Shown: piece by piece, positions 61,765-64,000 of the stretch
Numbering within the stretch: the stretch's first letter is position 1
Layout of the letters: each line of letters starts with the position of its first letter
Source of the DNA: Bifidobacterium pullorum subsp. gallinarum
GTDB lineage: Bacteria > Actinomycetota > Actinomycetes > Actinomycetales > Bifidobacteriaceae
Direction: 5' to 3'
NCBI RefSeq assembly: GCF_000741215.1
Contig: NZ_JGYX01000005.1
Coordinates: 1-64,000, forward strand
DNA: 64,000 nucleotides
Made by a program: the position numbers and the translations under genes
The notes under the pieces: generated by a model
The model's input: only the letters and a program-made list of their open reading frames with translations
The model's database searches: none
Told to the model about the DNA's origin: nothing

Positions 61765-64000
61765 CTACTTGCGTTCGACCTCCTGCATCTCGAAGGTCTC
61801 GATGATGTCGCCGATCTCGATGTCGTTGAAGGAGCCGAGGTTGATACCAGCCTCGTATCCTTCCTTGACGGAGGTGACGTCGTCCTTGAACCGGCGCAGC
61901 GAGGAGATCTCCAGGTCGTTGACCGTGGCCACGCCGTTGCGCAGGATACGGCACTTGGTGCCGCGCTTGACCTCGCCGTCCTGCACCATGACGCCGGCGA
62001 TGTTGCCGAACTTGGAGGAACGGAAGATCTCGCGGATCTCCGAGTGGGAGGTGACGACCTCCTCGTACTCGGGCTTGAGCATGCCCTTGAGCGACGCCTC
62101 GATGTCCTCGATGGCCTTGTAGATGATCGAGTAGTACTTGATCTCCACGCCTTCGCGCTCGGCAAGCTCCGCCACCTGACGGTTCGGGCGCACGTTGAAG
62201 CCGATGATGACGGCCTTGTCGACCGTGGCCAGGTTGACGTCGTTCTGCGTGATCGCGCCGACGCCGCGGTGGATGACCTGGATCCCGACCTCGTCGGAGA
62301 CCTCGATCTTCATCAGCGAATCCTCAAGCGCCTCGACCGAGCCGGACGAATCGCCCTTGATGACGATGTTGAGCATATCCACCTCGGACTTGGCGAACTG
62401 CTCCTTGAGGCTCTCAAGCGAGACGATCTTGCGGCGCTTGGCCAGCTGCGCGGCGCGTTCGGTGGCCTGACGCTTCTCGGCGATCTGACGGGCGGTACGG
62501 TCGTCCGGGGCCACCAGGAACAGGTCGCCGGCGGTCGGCACCGAGGTCAGACCGAGCACCTGCACCGGGGTGGAGGGCACGGCCTCCTTCATCTGGTTGC
62601 CGTTCTCGTCGAGCATCGCGCGGACGCGGCCGTACGAGGTGCCGGCCACGATGGCGTCGCCGACATGCAGGGTGCCCTGCTGCACCAGCACGGTGGCCAC
62701 GGCGCCGCGGCCCTTGTCCAGTCGGGCCTCGACGGTGGCGCCGCGGGCGTCCATGTCGGGGTTGGCGCGCAGGTCGAGCTCGGCGTCGGCCGTCAGCAGC
62801 ACGGCCTCCAGCAGCTTGTCCACATTCGTGCCCTGCTTGGCGGAGATGTCGACGAACATCGTGTCGCCGCCGTACTCCTCCGGCACCAGGCCGAACTCGG
62901 TGAGCTGGCCGCGGACCTTCTCCGGGTTCGCGCCGGGCACATCGATCTTGTTCACGGCCACGACGATCGGCACATGCGCCGCCTGGGCGTGGTTGATGGC
63001 CTCGACGGTCTGCGGCATGACGCCGTCGTCGGCGGCGACCACCAGGATCGCCACGTCGGTCAGCTCGGCGCCGCGGGCACGCATGGCGGTGAACGCCTCG
63101 TGGCCAGGGGTGTCGAGGAACGTGATCTTGCGCTGCTCGCCCTCCAGCGACACGGTGACCTGGTAGGCGCCGATGCGCTGGGTGATGCCGCCGGCCTCGC
63201 CCGCGATGACGTTGGTGCGGCGGATGGTGTCGAGCAGTCGGGTCTTGCCGTGATCGACATGGCCCATGACGGTGACCACCGGCGGACGCGGCTTCAGATC
63301 CTCGTCCTCCTGCAGCTCCTCCTCGTCCAGGTCGATGTCGAACTGCTGCAGCAGCTCCTTGTCCTCCTCCTCGGCGGACACGATCTTGATGTTCCAGCCG
63401 ATCTCCTCGCCGAGGATCTGGAACGTCGACTCGTCCAGGGACTGCGTGGCCGTGGCCATCTCGCCGAGATGGAACAGCACGGTCACCAGCGCGGCCGGGT
63501 TGACGTTGATCTTCTCGGCCAGGTCGGCCAGCGAGGCGCCCTGGCGCAGACGGATGGTCTGGCCGTTGCCGGCGGGGATGCGCACGCCGCCGATGGTCGG
63601 GGCCTTCAGCTCCTGGAACTCCTGGCGTTTCGCGAGCCTGTTCTTACGCGCCTTCGAGGACTTGCCGCCCTGACGGCCGAATGCGCCGGCCGCGCCACCG
63701 CGACCGCGGCCGCCGCCGCGTGCGGGACCGTTGTTCGGGGCACCGCCCTGATGGCCACCGGCCGTATTGCCGCCGAAACGGTTGCCGCCGGCCGGACGGT
63801 TGCCGGCACCGCCCTGACCGGGACGATGCTGACCCCACTGCCCGGGCTTGGCCTGCGAGCCCTGGCCCGGACGGCCACGGAAGCCTCCACGGCCGCCGCC
63901 CTGACCCGGGCGGCCATTGCCGCGGCCGCCACGGCCGTTCTCGACGGTCGGGCGAGCCATCGGATGAGGACGCGGGATGTCGCTCGGCGTAGGGGTATGC
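61765..64000 (-). CDS. infB: Translation initiation factor IF-2 (5' end outside the window)
   Basis: The visible 745 codons start inside the gene: the frame continues upstream of an internal ATG (63960) through [20 protein letters not shown] to the window edge. After a Gly/Arg/Gln-rich N-terminal stretch come the IF2_N-type domain, the GTPase domain with [27 protein letters not shown] and NKIDVPGA, and IF-2 domains II-IV with [15 protein letters not shown] near the end. The stop at 61765 lies 207 bases before the rbfA start. Confidence 0.95.
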   Translation of the reverse strand, partial: HTPTPSDIPRPHPMARPTVENGRGGRGNGRPGQGGGRGGFRGRPGQGSQAKPGQWGQHRPGQGGAGNRPAGGNRFGGNTAGGHQGGAPNNGPARGGGRGRGGAAGAFGRQGGKSSKARKNRLAKRQEFQELKAPTIGGVRIPAGNGQTIRLRQGASLADLAEKINVNPAALVTVLFHLGEMATATQSLDESTFQILGEEIGWNIKIVSAEEEDKELLQQFDIDLDEEELQEDEDLKPRPPVVTVMGHVDHGKTRLLDTIRRTNVIAGEAGGITQRIGAYQVTVSLEGEQRKITFLDTPGHEAFTAMRARGAELTDVAILVVAADDGVMPQTVEAINHAQAAHVPIVVAVNKIDVPGANPEKVRGQLTEFGLVPEEYGGDTMFVDISAKQGTNVDKLLEAVLLTADAELDLRANPDMDARGATVEARLDKGRGAVATVLVQQGTLHVGDAIVAGTSYGRVRAMLDENGNQMKEAVPSTPVQVLGLTSVPTAGDLFLVAPDDRTARQIAEKRQATERAAQLAKRRKIVSLESLKEQFAKSEVDMLNIVIKGDSSGSVEALEDSLMKIEVSDEVGIQVIHRGVGAITQNDVNLATVDKAVIIGFNVRPNRQVAELAEREGVEIKYYSIIYKAIEDIEASLKGMLKPEYEEVVTSHSEIREIFRSSKFGNIAGVMVQDGEVKRGTKCRILRNGVATVNDLEISSLRRFKDDVTSVKEGYEAGINLGSFNDIEIGDIIETFEMQEVERK

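Overview
The window looks like a chromosomal segment of a Bifidobacterium (Actinomycetota). Its DNA is GC-rich. It carries the actinobacterial 29-residue ribosomal protein bS22, an actinobacterial SenX3/PhoU pair, an actinobacterial-type SerC, a PspC/LiaF-like envelope-stress locus with its two-component system, and the infB-rbfA-truB-ribF block. The genus call is an inference from protein style and gene content, because no 16S or marker gene lies in the window.

Region 1 (1-10070) is accessory DNA piled up at a tRNA-Glu gene. From the left come a decayed IS21-family element (istA with two frameshifts, istB with one), a fragment of an IS3-family orfA that the IS21 end cuts off, and the catalytic half of a tyrosine integrase that ends on a 46-bp copy of the tRNA-Glu 3' half. 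A second element of about 6.8 kb (3204-10043) follows, bounded by the same 46-bp repeat and ending at the intact tRNA-Glu. It encodes an intact integrase, a small HTH/excisionase-like protein, a P-loop replication-type protein, an iteron-rich inverted-repeat segment that looks like a replication origin, an XRE regulator facing a palindromic operator, and several unknowns. Identical 19-bp tandem motifs near both ends look like integrase arm sites. No capsid, portal or tail gene is present, so it resembles a phage satellite or small integrative element.

Region 2 (10168-31000) is core genome: trmB; a TPP-riboswitch operon (YkoE permease, APH-fold kinase, NMT1/THI5-like protein); galE; a tandemly duplicated tRNA-Asp/tRNA-Phe block; a thyA-folA-phosphatase operon; an OsmC-like protein; a universal stress protein; three secreted or membrane-anchored cell-wall hydrolases that share modules; serC; a SenX3-like kinase lacking its phospho-acceptor histidine, divergent from phoU; gpmA; a membrane protein; and a UbiA/MenA prenyltransferase.

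Region 3 (31235-50835) holds lysS, tRNA-Pro, an MFS exporter, a TPR-nucleotidyltransferase-fold protein with its DUF4125 neighbour, a PspC/LiaF-like operon divergent from a histidine kinase/LuxR regulator pair, a HAD phosphatase, tRNA-Ser, serS, a lipid-kinase-like gene, pgm, an RNase HI with a C-terminal extension, rpiA, the bS22 gene and a membrane-anchored protein.

Region 4 (50949-64000) holds radA, a divergent S-adenosylhomocysteinase-like/amidohydrolase/cupin cluster, a polar amino-acid ABC transporter, and the convergent ribF-truB-rbfA-infB block; infB runs off the right edge. Several long intergenic inverted repeats are scattered through the core; two of them share an internal 17-bp sequence.
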